Assembly (NCBI GenBank): GCA_964645765.1
Contig: CAZYBE010000001.1
Span: 163,733-227,732 of the forward strand
Direction: 5' to 3'
Length of the DNA: 64,000 nt
Source: CAZGMN01 sp964645765
Lineage (GTDB): Bacteria; Acidobacteriota; Aminicenantia; Aminicenantales; Aminicenantaceae
Shown: one piece after another, positions 33,069 through 41,789 of the stretch
Layout: the number at the start of each line of letters is the position of its first letter
Numbering within the stretch: position 1 is the stretch's first letter
Program-made: the position numbers and the translations under genes
Notes under the pieces: model-generated
Database searches by the model: none
Told to the model about the DNA's origin: nothing
Seen by the model: only the letters and a program-made list of their open reading frames with translations

Positions 33069-33488
33069 ATGAAACAAAAGGTCCGCTATTTAGAACAGGG
33101 AGAAAGAAGGCGATTGATGAAATATCTCACAGAGGTTCTAAAGAAGCGCAATGATGTGGTATTTGCCTATGTCTATGGCTCCTTTGCTGAAGGCCTTCAG
33201 TTCCACGATATAGATGTGGGTGTTTACATCTCAGAAATAAGGAAAGAGGAGTCTACCTTTTACAGTCTTGAATTAGCCCAAAGGTTCAGTAACGAGTTAA
33301 GGATACCGATAGATGTGCGTGTCCTTAATTTTGCACCTGTATTATTTCTGTACCATGTGATCCAAGGAAATTTGATCTCTGAGAGAAATGAAGAGATACG
33401 GATACATTTCGTGGAGCAAATAGTCCAGAGGTACCTGGATCTTAAGCCTATGGTCCGCAGGGCAGTTATGGAGGCCTTTTCCGCATGA
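33069..33488 (+). CDS. mntA: MntA-like nucleotidyltransferase antitoxin
   Basis: 139 residues from the ATG at 33069; an in-frame upstream ATG at 33057 is possible. VVFAYVYGSFAEGLQFHDIDVGVYI holds the GS and DID motifs and IPIDVRVLN the third aspartate, so the catalytic set is complete. A helical C-terminus follows (VEQIVQRYLDLKPMVRRAV). It overlaps by four bases (ATGA) a HepT gene that is cut short, so this antitoxin-type enzyme now faces a broken toxin. The whole module lies between two copies of the same epimerase start. Confidence 0.88.
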   Translation: MKQKVRYLEQGERRRLMKYLTEVLKKRNDVVFAYVYGSFAEGLQFHDIDVGVYISEIRKEESTFYSLELAQRFSNELRIPIDVRVLNFAPVLFLYHVIQGNLISERNEEIRIHFVEQIVQRYLDLKPMVRRAVMEAFSA

Positions 33489-33739
33489 GTCTGAATCATG
33501 AACTTATATGTACTCGCTGCCAGGAGATTGAAGAATCTTTAAGCCGTCTTGAGCAGATTAAGGGAAAATCAAGGAAAGAATTCCTCCAAGACCAAGATCT
33601 GCAGGATATCGCTTGCTATCGTTGCCCTTTTATAACCAGATCGATAATCGCTGACGCAAGTTACATGGCTGTTTTAGTCTGCGGTGCCAGCGGGTTCATC
33701 GCCGGCCACCCGCCGGCAGGCTCAGGGCAAGCCTGGTGA
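33485..33739 (+). pseudogene. Truncated HepT toxin read into an epimerase fragment
   Basis: The frame begins MSLNHELICTRCQEIEESL and continues FLQDQDLQDIACYR, the standard first third of a DUF86/HepT protein. HepT similarity stops near 33622. The same frame then runs into the second epimerase fragment and ends at 33739. The RNase motif R-x4-H-x-Y lies in the missing part, so toxin activity is lost. Translation is coupled to mntA through ATGA. Confidence 0.82.
33665..33739 (+). pseudogene. Truncated epimerase N-terminus, copy 2
   Basis: It reads MAVLVCGASGFIAGH and then is interrupted by about 23 bases forming a small hairpin (CAGGCT...AGCCTG). After the insert the expected LVKKLK continuation resumes in another frame (CTGGTGAAGAAGCTCAAG). 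It is a direct repeat of 32947, 718 bases apart. Confidence 0.75.
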
Positions 33740-33767
33740 AGAAGCTCAAGCGCCCACGGTTAACATC

Positions 33768-34700
33768 ATGAAAATCCTCATTAGTGGCGGCGCGGGTTAT
33801 ATCGGCTCGGTGCTCATCCCCCTGCTTCTTCGCCAGAGGTTTAAAGTTACCGTCTTTGACTCACTCCTCTACGGCGGTTCAAGCCTTCTCTCCTTCGTCT
33901 CAAACCCTAACTTCTCTTTCATCAAAGGTGATGTACGGGATAAGAAAACACTCTCGTACGCTCTAAATAATAATGACTTAATAATCCACCTGGCTGCCAT
34001 CGTCGGTCTTTCAGCTTGCAACAGAGATCCAGAGCTTGCCCATTCAACCAATGTTGAAGGCACCAAAAACATCATTGATTTGCTCTCGCCTTCCCAGATC
34101 CTTATTTTCGCATCTACGGTAAGCAATTATGGCGCAGCTCTCGGCAATAGCTGCAAAGAAGATACTCCTCTCAACCCCCTCTCCCTGTACGCTAAAACAA
34201 AAACCGAAGCGGAGAAGATCGTCCTCGATAATTCTCATAACTCACTGTGTCTCCGTTTCGCAACAGCCTTCGGCGTTTCCCCGCGCATGCGCCTCGACCT
34301 CCTCATCAATGATTTCGTCTATCAAGCCTATGTTAATAAATTTCTAATTCTCTTCGAAAAAACTTACAAAAGGACTTTCGTCCATGTCCATGATATTTGC
34401 CTGAGCATCCTTTTTGCCATAGAAAATTCCAACAAAATGAAGCATCAGGTATTCAATGTCGGCGACAATGAGAATAATTTCAGCAAAGAAGATATCGCCC
34501 TCAAAATCAAAGAAAGAATCGACTACTACCTCCATTTTGCCGATATTGGAGAGGATGAGGATAAAAGAAACTATTGCGTTTCCTATGAAAAAATCAATGC
34601 GCTCGGTTTCAAAACTATGAAAACTGTTGATGAAGGGATTGACGAGCTTATAAAAGCTTGCCAGATTTTCGAATTCAAGCATCCGTATAAAAATCTCTGA
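33768..34700 (+). CDS. NAD-dependent sugar epimerase/dehydratase
   Basis: 310 residues from the ATG at 33768, chosen because the Rossmann start MKILISGGAGYIGSVL must open the protein. Ser near STVSNYG and YAKTK form the SDR catalytic set. RFATAFGVSPRMRLDLLINDFVYQA is nearly identical in plan to the gene at 41790, so the two belong to one subfamily. It probably epimerises or dehydrates a nucleotide sugar; the substrate is unknown. It begins the large plus-strand polysaccharide cluster immediately after the toxin-antitoxin and epimerase scar. Confidence 0.82.
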   Translation: MKILISGGAGYIGSVLIPLLLRQRFKVTVFDSLLYGGSSLLSFVSNPNFSFIKGDVRDKKTLSYALNNNDLIIHLAAIVGLSACNRDPELAHSTNVEGTKNIIDLLSPSQILIFASTVSNYGAALGNSCKEDTPLNPLSLYAKTKTEAEKIVLDNSHNSLCLRFATAFGVSPRMRLDLLINDFVYQAYVNKFLILFEKTYKRTFVHVHDICLSILFAIENSNKMKHQVFNVGDNENNFSKEDIALKIKERIDYYLHFADIGEDEDKRNYCVSYEKINALGFKTMKTVDEGIDELIKACQIFEFKHPYKNL

Positions 34701-34730
34701 TCATGAAAGCATTCTCTCTAGGAGGGTGCG

Positions 34731-35681
34731 ATGATTGACCTCAAAACTAGAAGAATCACGGTAACAGGAGGCAAAGGCTTCCTCGGCACTCATCTCATCA
34801 GGAAACTCAAAGATGATCGAGGCTGCCAAAATGTATTCATCGCCGATCTTCCGGAGTACGACCTTCGCAAACTTGAAGACATAAAAAAGGTATTTGATGA
34901 CCAAAAGCCGGACATCATTATTCATCTCGCCGCCGTCGTCGGAGGAATCGGAGCCAACAAGGAAAGCCCAGGCCGGTTTTTCTACGATAATGCCATTATG
35001 GGCATTCAATTGATGCACGAAGCTTACCTTAGAAAAATTGAAAAATTCGTAGCTCTTGGAACCATTTGTTGTTATCCCAAACATACTCCTGTCCCCTTTA
35101 AAGAAGAAAACCTCTGGGACGGCTACCCGGAAGAGACCAACGCTCCTTACGGTCTTGCCAAAAAGATGCTTCTCGTCCAGGCCCAGGCTTACAGACAGCA
35201 GTATGGTTTCAACGCCATATTTCTCATGCCTGTCAATCTTTACGGCCCAGGAGATAATTTTGATCCAAAAACATCCCATGTCATTCCCGCGTTGATAAGA
35301 AAATGCATAGAAGCCAGAGAACGAGGAGACGACCACATCGTCGTCTGGGGTACGGGAAGCGCCTCCCGGGAATTCCTTTACGTTGAAGACGCAGCCGAAG
35401 GCATAATCCTGGCAACAGAAAACTATGATAAGTCAGATCCAGTCAACCTCGGCGCAGGCTTTGAGATAAAAATTAAAGATTTGGCTGAACTTATTGTAAA
35501 ACTAACTGGATTTAAAGGAAAAACTACTTGGGATTCTTCGAAACCAGACGGACAGCCCCGGCGGATGCTAGATACAAGTCGGGCTAAGGCATGGTTCGGG
35601 TTTGCGGCAAAAACGGCTTTTGAAGAAGGGCTACATCGGACAATCGAGTGGTATCGATCCATGTTAAATTTTGGTCTTTGA
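34731..35681 (+). CDS. fcl: GDP-L-fucose synthase
   Basis: A 316-residue extended SDR. VTGGKGFLGTHL opens it, AAVVGGIGANKESPGRFFYDN is the GDP-fucose synthase hallmark, CCYP precedes the catalytic YGLAKK, and the C-terminus has WDSSKPDGQPRRMLDTSRA. The enzyme epimerises C3 and C5 of GDP-4-keto-6-deoxymannose and reduces C4 to give GDP-L-fucose. A GGAGG Shine-Dalgarno precedes the ATG. It needs the product of gmd (19292), since the nearby second gmd is broken. A second Fcl-type protein occurs at 44512. Confidence 0.9.
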   Translation: MIDLKTRRITVTGGKGFLGTHLIRKLKDDRGCQNVFIADLPEYDLRKLEDIKKVFDDQKPDIIIHLAAVVGGIGANKESPGRFFYDNAIMGIQLMHEAYLRKIEKFVALGTICCYPKHTPVPFKEENLWDGYPEETNAPYGLAKKMLLVQAQAYRQQYGFNAIFLMPVNLYGPGDNFDPKTSHVIPALIRKCIEARERGDDHIVVWGTGSASREFLYVEDAAEGIILATENYDKSDPVNLGAGFEIKIKDLAELIVKLTGFKGKTTWDSSKPDGQPRRMLDTSRAKAWFGFAAKTAFEEGLHRTIEWYRSMLNFGL

Positions 35682-35685
35682 TATT

Positions 35686-36540
35686 ATGAGCCACCGATCA
35701 TCCTCCATCCCTATGCAGAAACAGGTTCTCATCATCGAGCCTGGCCGCACGGAAAAGAACTACTGGGCCGACTTGTGGCGTTACCGCGAACTCTTCCTCA
35801 TTCTTGCCTGGCGGGATATCTCCGTCCGCTATAAGCAGACCATCATCGGGGTTGCCTGGGCAATCCTTAGGCCCTTTCTCACTATGGTGGTGTTCACGGT
35901 GATTTTTGGCCGGGTGGCCAAACTGCCCAGTGACGGGCATGCACCCTACGCCCTCATGGTCTTTGCAGCCATGCTGCCCTGGTCCCTCTTCTCCCTTGGG
36001 CTGAGTGAGGCTTCCAACAGCCTTATTACCAATGTTAATTTAGTCAGTAAAGTCTACTTCCCAAGGATGATTGTACCTACAGCCACAATAGTGACTGCTT
36101 TCGTCGATTTCCTTATCAGCTTTGTCATCTTGCTGGGACTGATGACCTACTACCAGTTCGCTCCCGGCTGGAATATGCTTTTGCTGCCACTATTTATCCT
36201 CATGGCTTTGTTGGCCAGCTTGGGTCCAAGCCTGTGGATAACAGCACTCAACGTGAAATATCGAGATTTCCGTTACGTGATCCCTTTCGTCGTGCAGTTC
36301 GGATTATATATCTCGCCGGTAGGCTTCAGCAGCAATGTCATACCAGAAAAATGGCGGTTACTATACAGCCTGAATCCCATAGTAGGTGTGATCGACGGCT
36401 TCCGCTGGTGCATCCTTGGCGGTGAAAGCCCGATCTACTGGCCGGGTCTCACTCTTAGTCTTGCTATCGTGGCCTTCTTCCTTTGGCTGGGTATCACCCG
36501 CTTCCGGAAGATGGAGAAGACATTTGCGGATTTGATATAG
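35686..36540 (+). CDS. wzm: O-antigen ABC exporter permease
   Basis: 284 residues from the ATG at 35686. It has six hydrophobic segments in the ABC-2 layout, a cytoplasmic N-terminus with the amphipathic YRELFLILAWRDISVRYKQT coupling region and the conserved PRMIVPTATIV and FPVVQFGLYISPVGF-like regions. Wzm with Wzt exports completed undecaprenyl-linked O-antigen across the inner membrane. The gene ends four bases before wzt. Its presence implies an ABC-dependent O-antigen or capsule in this cluster, separate from a Wzy-dependent one. Confidence 0.9.
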   Translation: MSHRSSSIPMQKQVLIIEPGRTEKNYWADLWRYRELFLILAWRDISVRYKQTIIGVAWAILRPFLTMVVFTVIFGRVAKLPSDGHAPYALMVFAAMLPWSLFSLGLSEASNSLITNVNLVSKVYFPRMIVPTATIVTAFVDFLISFVILLGLMTYYQFAPGWNMLLLPLFILMALLASLGPSLWITALNVKYRDFRYVIPFVVQFGLYISPVGFSSNVIPEKWRLLYSLNPIVGVIDGFRWCILGGESPIYWPGLTLSLAIVAFFLWLGITRFRKMEKTFADLI

Positions 36541-36544
36541 AAAG

Positions 36545-37843
36545 ATGGGCGACACGAGCGACATCGTTATAAAAGCCGAAAAACTGGGTAAAAAGTATAC
36601 GATCGGCCACCAAACAGAAAGAGAGCGTTATATCGCCCTCCGGGATGTATTAATGCAGAACGCCCGCACCCTCTGGCATAAGACCAAAGACTTGGTGAAA
36701 GGTAAGCCCATCATTCAGGGCAATGAGCAGGAAGAGGTATGGGCACTTAAGGACGTATGCTTCGAGATTCTTCGGGGGGAAACCGTTGGCATCATCGGCC
36801 GCAACGGTGCAGGGAAGACGACGCTGTTGAAAATACTTTCCCGCATCACCGAACCCTCGACCGGGCGGGTGACCATCAAGGGCCGGGTGGCCAGCCTGCT
36901 GGAGGTGGGCACCGGCTTTCACCCGGAACTGACCGGCCGGGAGAACATCTACCTCAACGGCGCCATCCTTGGCATGACCCGGGCTGAGATCAAGCGTAAG
37001 TTCGACGAAATCGTGGCCTTTGCCGAGGTGGAGAAGTTCCTGGACACGCCGGTGAAGCGCTACTCCAGCGGCATGTACGTGCGTCTTGCCTTTGCAGTAG
37101 CCGCGCATCTTGAGCCCGAAATACTGGTTGTAGACGAAGTTCTGGCTGTCGGGGACGCTGAGTTCCAGAAAAAATGCATCTCAAAAATGGGCAATGTCGC
37201 CAAGGAAGGCAGAACGATTCTTTTTGTCAGCCACAATATAGGCGCCATACGCAAACTCTGCAATAAGTCGATGATGCTGAATCTGGGGCAAATCGTCGTA
37301 CAAGGCGACACGAAGCAGGTCGTGGAAAAATATATTGATACACAACAAAACATAAACGACGATGTTAATTTTGAAGATATTATCAGCAGGCTTCCGCATG
37401 AGCCGATATTCAAGTTCAACCGCATTGAAGTGGAAAGGCATGACGAATTTTCGGGAATGCGGTTTTGTAGCAACAAAGATATCGTGATCAATTTTGACTA
37501 CGAAGTAAATGAAGCATACAGCAAACTTTATATCGTTTTGGAAATTCTGGATAACGAAGGCAATCTTCTTGCCGAAGCTCTCCATAATGGGAAAGATTTG
37601 AACCCAGTGCCCAAGGGTTCTTATATTTCAAAAGCGGTTATTCCGGGACGTATTTTGCTCCCGGGGATTTATGAAATGAGGATTTGGTCCGGGATCTTCG
37701 GGGACCGCCCTTTTTTTAGGCCGCCGATAACTTTTACCTTTGAAATAGTTGATGACGGGCTTTCCTATTTAGCCTACGGCATGCGTTCGTTGCTGGGCAG
37801 GTTTGTCTTACCGGTTAAATGGTATAACCGGAAGAAGTATTGA
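36545..37843 (+). CDS. wzt: O-antigen ABC exporter ATPase with C-terminal glycan-binding domain
   Basis: 432 residues. The nucleotide-binding domain (about residues 1-260) shows Walker A GRNGAGKTTLLK, signature RYSSGM, Walker B ILVVDEVLAVGD and the switch histidine FVSHN. Residues 280-430 form the Wzt_C immunoglobulin-like domain that reads the non-reducing end of the O-antigen (compare FNFDYEVNEAYSKLYIVLEIL and PGIYEMRIWSG). The central ATPase part is visibly richer in G and C than the C-terminal domain, which suggests a mosaic gene. It is paired with wzm upstream. Confidence 0.92.
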   Translation: MGDTSDIVIKAEKLGKKYTIGHQTERERYIALRDVLMQNARTLWHKTKDLVKGKPIIQGNEQEEVWALKDVCFEILRGETVGIIGRNGAGKTTLLKILSRITEPSTGRVTIKGRVASLLEVGTGFHPELTGRENIYLNGAILGMTRAEIKRKFDEIVAFAEVEKFLDTPVKRYSSGMYVRLAFAVAAHLEPEILVVDEVLAVGDAEFQKKCISKMGNVAKEGRTILFVSHNIGAIRKLCNKSMMLNLGQIVVQGDTKQVVEKYIDTQQNINDDVNFEDIISRLPHEPIFKFNRIEVERHDEFSGMRFCSNKDIVINFDYEVNEAYSKLYIVLEILDNEGNLLAEALHNGKDLNPVPKGSYISKAVIPGRILLPGIYEMRIWSGIFGDRPFFRPPITFTFEIVDDGLSYLAYGMRSLLGRFVLPVKWYNRKKY

Positions 37844-38000
37844 AAAGTTTTTATGACGGAAAAACGAACAGTAACTGTTAAAGAAGACAGTTTGACATCA
37901 ATGAGCAAATCCACAAGCTATATAAGGATCATTGCATCAAAAGTTCGAGGACTCCGAAATTGCCGCGCTGGCAGATGACCACCGATTATCTGAAGACATT

Positions 38001-38786
38001 ATGATGCCTATGGAATTAAAAGAAATCAGGATCGCCAGGGAAGTTATCTTGAAGGCCTCGGCTCGCAGTGGGGAAGGGCATATTCCCAGCGCATTGTCGA
38101 TATTGGATATTATATGGGTTATGTACGATAAAATTCTTAATATTGAGAGCATAAAATCAGGCCGTCCTGACCGAGACAGATTTATCCTTAGCAAAGGGCA
38201 CGGGGCGCTTGCCCTTTACGCGGTATTGTCGGCCAAAAATTTTTTTCAGAAATCTGAACTGGTTGATTTTGCTGAATATACTAACATGCTTGGCGGACAT
38301 CCGGACCGGAACAAAGTACCCGGGGTGGAAGCATCCACCGGCTCCCTCGGGCACGGGTTTCCTATGTCAGTCGGTGTGGCTTTGGGATACAAAATTCAGA
38401 ATTTCAGAAATAGAACATATGTGCTTATCGGAGACGGCGAGTGCAATGAGGGGACTGTTTGGGAAGCTGCTTTGCTGGCCTCCCATCATAAACTGTCAAA
38501 TTTGTGCTGTATAGTGGATTCCAACCATTCTTCTGACAGGGCTCTGGACATGGGTGATATCGCTAGTAAATTCAAGGCCTTCGGCTGGGACAGCGAGATA
38601 ATATCAGGACATAACCATACGGCGATTGCAGAAGCACTTCTCAAAAAACATTCGAATAAACCCAGGGCTGTGATTGCGGAGACCATCAAGGGACATGGGT
38701 GCAAATGCATGGAAAACAATCCGGCATGGCATCGTCGGGCACCGACTGCACAGGAATTACAGGAAATGCTCAAATCTTTAAGCTGA
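38001..38786 (+). CDS. Transketolase N-terminal subunit
   Basis: About 261 residues from the ATG at 38001; a TTG at 37932 would extend it by 23 residues and cannot be excluded. It shows the thiamine-diphosphate-binding plan GDGECNEGTVWEAA...VDSN, the conserved SKGHGALALY, GGHPDRNKVPGVEASTGSLGHG and KGHGCKCMENNPAWHRR. It is the N-terminal half of a split transketolase, the C-terminal half following 31 bases later. Split pairs inside polysaccharide clusters usually make or modify special sugars rather than serve the pentose pathway; that is inference. Confidence 0.88.
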   Translation: MMPMELKEIRIAREVILKASARSGEGHIPSALSILDIIWVMYDKILNIESIKSGRPDRDRFILSKGHGALALYAVLSAKNFFQKSELVDFAEYTNMLGGHPDRNKVPGVEASTGSLGHGFPMSVGVALGYKIQNFRNRTYVLIGDGECNEGTVWEAALLASHHKLSNLCCIVDSNHSSDRALDMGDIASKFKAFGWDSEIISGHNHTAIAEALLKKHSNKPRAVIAETIKGHGCKCMENNPAWHRRAPTAQELQEMLKSLS

Positions 38787-38817
38787 AATTCTAATAGATG
38801 AATAGTTTAACAATTCT

Positions 38818-39708
38818 ATGATCAATATGCGCGGACAATTTGTCACAACAGTCGAATCTATACTCGCTGAAGATTCCCGTACCGTGCTTTTGCTGGGGGA
38901 TATCGGAGTTTTCGGATTCCGTAATGCCTTCAAAAATTACCCCGGGCGGGTCTATAACATCGGCATACTGGAACAGTCCACGATAAGCTTGGCCGCGGGG
39001 CTCGCCCTGACAGGTTTAATTCCGATAGTGCACACAATCGCCCCTTTTCTTGTTGAACGCTCGCTGGAACAGCTGAAAATCGATTTCGGATACCAGAGGC
39101 TTGGCGGGAATTTTGTAAGCGTCGGCGCTTCTTACGAATATTCCGCTCTGGGCTGCACGCATCATTGCCCGGGAGATGTGGCTGTTCTTAAAAGCGTCCC
39201 CGGTATGGAAATAGTGGTTCCCGGCAATTCCTCGGAATTTGACTCGCTTTTCCGCCAGACATATGCAAACGGCAATCCCACCTATTTTAGGCTTGTTGAG
39301 CGTGAAAATCCTTCCGGATACGACGTTAAATTCGGAAAAGCCGAGGTGCTGAAAACTGGAAAATCTGGCACTGTCATAGCAGTGGGACCAGTTTTGGGAG
39401 CAGTTATAAAGGCCGTGGAAAAAATGGATGTCAGTCTACTTTACTATACCACTATCTCCCCGTTTGACGGCGAGACTTTGCGCAGGAACTGCTCTTCTGA
39501 AAAAATCATCATATGCGAGCCGTACTACGAGGGGGGACTGGCCACCGATGTCTGCCAAGTCCTGAGCCCCAAACCGGTTTCACTCAGGTATATCGGCGTT
39601 CCCTATAACTTTTTAACAAATTACGGCAAACGGGAAGAGCACGACGCGGCTATAGGAATGACTTCAGAAAAAATTCGGGAACGGGTAAATGAATTCATCG
39701 GTGAATAA
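38818..39708 (+). CDS. Transketolase C-terminal subunit
   Basis: 296 residues with the pyrimidine-binding and C-terminal domains. The catalytic glutamate lies in YNIGILEQSTISLAAGLALTG. HTIAPFLVERSLEQLKID and the GASYEYSALGCTHH segment match split transketolases. A C-terminal domain reads CEPYYEGGLATDV. It forms a heterodimer with the preceding protein. It overlaps the next SDR gene by 20 bases, tying the three into one unit. The C-subunit differs from standard transketolase around the donor-phosphate region, so another acceptor is plausible. Confidence 0.88.
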   Translation: MINMRGQFVTTVESILAEDSRTVLLLGDIGVFGFRNAFKNYPGRVYNIGILEQSTISLAAGLALTGLIPIVHTIAPFLVERSLEQLKIDFGYQRLGGNFVSVGASYEYSALGCTHHCPGDVAVLKSVPGMEIVVPGNSSEFDSLFRQTYANGNPTYFRLVERENPSGYDVKFGKAEVLKTGKSGTVIAVGPVLGAVIKAVEKMDVSLLYYTTISPFDGETLRRNCSSEKIIICEPYYEGGLATDVCQVLSPKPVSLRYIGVPYNFLTNYGKREEHDAAIGMTSEKIRERVNEFIGE

Positions 39709-40774
39709 TCTGGTGGATATATTGATGTGTGACGCGGAGGCTGTCTGCGGGAAGCTGGATTTGTCCGCGCTTCACGGCAAGGCGGTAATGGTCACCGGTG
39801 CATCAGGACTTCTCGGCACCCATTTTCTGGCATGTTTGCGGAAACTGTCAGAAAAAAAGAACGACATTAACACAATTGCCGTTATGCGATCTTCTCCGCC
39901 GGCATACATAAACTATTTGTTGGATTGCGGAAATTCAAGGATATTTTGCGGAGATATTGGTGAGAATGGTTTCCTGAGTTCCCTTCCCGAGGCGGATTAT
40001 ATCATCCACGCGGCAGGTTACGGACAGCCGGGTCGTTTCATGGAAAATCCGGTAAACACCATAAAGATAAATACCACGGGCAGTTTCGGGCTTATTAATA
40101 AGCTCCGTCCGGAGGGGAAATTCATTTTCGTTAGCACGAGCGAGCTGTACAGCGGCCTTGCCATTCCACCATACAGCGAGTTCCAGATAGGGACCACGAA
40201 TACAACACATCCGCGGGCATGTTTTATAGAAGCGAAACGTTGCGGTGAAGCAATTTGCAATGCTTATCGCCAGAAAGGTGTTCAAGCCAAATCTGCCAGG
40301 CTTTCTCTTGCATACGGTCCGGGGGTACGAACCGGCGACAAACGTGTTATCAATATATTTATTGAAAAGGCATTAGTTGAAAAAGAAATAAATATGCTGG
40401 ACCGCGGACGAGCCATGCGGACTTATTGCTATATTTCAGATGCCGTTTATATGCTATGGCGGATATTAATGGACGGCAAGGAGCCTATTTATAATGTCGG
40501 AGGCATTTCACGGATAAGTATTGCTGGACTGGCTGAAAAAATTGGCAGAATAACGAAAGTTCCGGTGCGCATGCCTGATTCGGACAAAACAGGATTAACG
40601 GGAGCTCCCGAAGATGTATGTCTGGATATCACAAAATTTGAAAGGGAATTCCATCCAATGTCTTTTGTGCCGATTGATGAAGGATTGTCCCACACTGTGG
40701 AATGGATGAGGAATTTTATTGAATTTGCAAATCTCAGTGACAATAAAGGTTCGACGAGAGCCGTGCACGAGTGA
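39689..40774 (+). CDS. NAD-dependent nucleotide-sugar epimerase/dehydratase, UDP-glucuronate decarboxylase-like
   Basis: 361 residues. About 30 residues of N-terminal extension precede VMVTGASGLLGTHFL. SDR catalytic residues are in STSELYSG and, at the usual YxxxK site, the sequence reads FIEAKR (phenylalanine where tyrosine is expected), an unusual replacement. AAGYGQPGRFMENPVNTIKINT resembles the UXS group. C-terminal motifs include IYNVGGISRISI. It overlaps the transketolase gene by 20 bases, suggesting that both act on the same sugar. The Tyr-to-Phe change could alter or abolish the redox step. Confidence 0.75.
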   Translation: MNSSVNNLVDILMCDAEAVCGKLDLSALHGKAVMVTGASGLLGTHFLACLRKLSEKKNDINTIAVMRSSPPAYINYLLDCGNSRIFCGDIGENGFLSSLPEADYIIHAAGYGQPGRFMENPVNTIKINTTGSFGLINKLRPEGKFIFVSTSELYSGLAIPPYSEFQIGTTNTTHPRACFIEAKRCGEAICNAYRQKGVQAKSARLSLAYGPGVRTGDKRVINIFIEKALVEKEINMLDRGRAMRTYCYISDAVYMLWRILMDGKEPIYNVGGISRISIAGLAEKIGRITKVPVRMPDSDKTGLTGAPEDVCLDITKFEREFHPMSFVPIDEGLSHTVEWMRNFIEFANLSDNKGSTRAVHE

Positions 40775-40833
40775 TTCACATGCACCAAAGTCCGGGGTAG
40801 ACTGGGCATTCAATCTTAAAAATTGAGAAGAAA

Positions 40834-41760
40834 ATGAAACGTCAGCATATCATAAGTGTCAAAGAATTGGAGAAGACTCTCAAAACAAGATTCAGCAACA
40901 AATTGCATGACCGGATTGTTGCCGCCGATTTGCGATACACACACCTCACGCAAAAAGAACGCGACAAATATATACTTGATGTTGTAAACACACTGATGGA
41001 CCCCAGAGTCGTATCGGCTGGCGAGCACCGGCTACCGCAGTGGGAGAAGGGCTGGTCGGAAAATTTGGAGGCATTCCAAACAGAGAAAACTACTGAGGCA
41101 ATCATCCCCCGATACCACGGAAAGCTGCCGTTGCAAAGGTGGAAGCAGAATATCGTAAAACCGGTGACCAAACATTTCGAGTACAAGATGCTTTCAATTA
41201 TCGTGGACTGGGTGTTTGATTCCTTTTTGAGCAGCAGGAATGCTATCTACGAATTCGGCTGCGGCCCTGGCCATCACCTTTTGAGAGCCCGACAGTTTAA
41301 TCCCACCGCCAGGCTTGTAGGTCTGGACTGGACAAAAGCATCCCAGAAAATAATATCCAGGATAAGAGCCAGGGGTATTGAAACAAATATAGAGGGGCGT
41401 TATTTTGATTTCTACAAGCCTGATATGACTCTTGATATACCGACTAACAGCGGGATATATACAGTAGCAGCTCTTGAACAGTTAGGCGACAGATTTGAAC
41501 CCTTCCTTCAGTTTCTTTTGTGTAAACGTCCAGCCATATGCATTCATCTTGAACCTATTGATGAACTGCTTGAGCCAAGTCATCTTATGGACAAACTATC
41601 CATTCTCTATTTTCGCAAGCGGAATTATCTGAAAGGATACCTAACTTGTCTACATGAATTACAGGATAAGGGAAAAATAATCATACATCGTGAGCAGCGA
41701 ACTTATATCGGAAGTTTCTATATTGAAGGGCATTCACTTGTTGTCTGGTCTCCCAAGTAA
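40834..41760 (+). CDS. SAM-dependent methyltransferase-like protein
   Basis: 308 residues. A 130-residue N-terminal region of no recognised family (contains HRLPQWEKGWSENLEAF) precedes a methyltransferase core with motif I AIYEFGCGPGHHLLRA and ARLVGLDWTKASQKII; the later motifs are weak. The C-terminus has SFYIEGHSLVVW. It may methylate the sugar built by the transketolase-SDR set or cap a glycan; the substrate is unknown. It lies 59 bases after the SDR and 29 bases before the next epimerase. Confidence 0.68.
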   Translation: MKRQHIISVKELEKTLKTRFSNKLHDRIVAADLRYTHLTQKERDKYILDVVNTLMDPRVVSAGEHRLPQWEKGWSENLEAFQTEKTTEAIIPRYHGKLPLQRWKQNIVKPVTKHFEYKMLSIIVDWVFDSFLSSRNAIYEFGCGPGHHLLRARQFNPTARLVGLDWTKASQKIISRIRARGIETNIEGRYFDFYKPDMTLDIPTNSGIYTVAALEQLGDRFEPFLQFLLCKRPAICIHLEPIDELLEPSHLMDKLSILYFRKRNYLKGYLTCLHELQDKGKIIIHREQRTYIGSFYIEGHSLVVWSPK

Positions 41761-41789
41761 ACTACTTTAGATAAAAAGAGGAATATTAT

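Noticed and set aside
36650..37108. A 152-codon minus-strand frame
   Set aside because: It lies wholly antisense within the ATPase domain of wzt, whose motifs are intact. It is a by-product of high G+C codons.
37853..37978. A 41-codon frame between wzt and the transketolase gene
   Set aside because: It has no recognisable motif and overlaps a possible upstream start of the transketolase gene; chance is likely.
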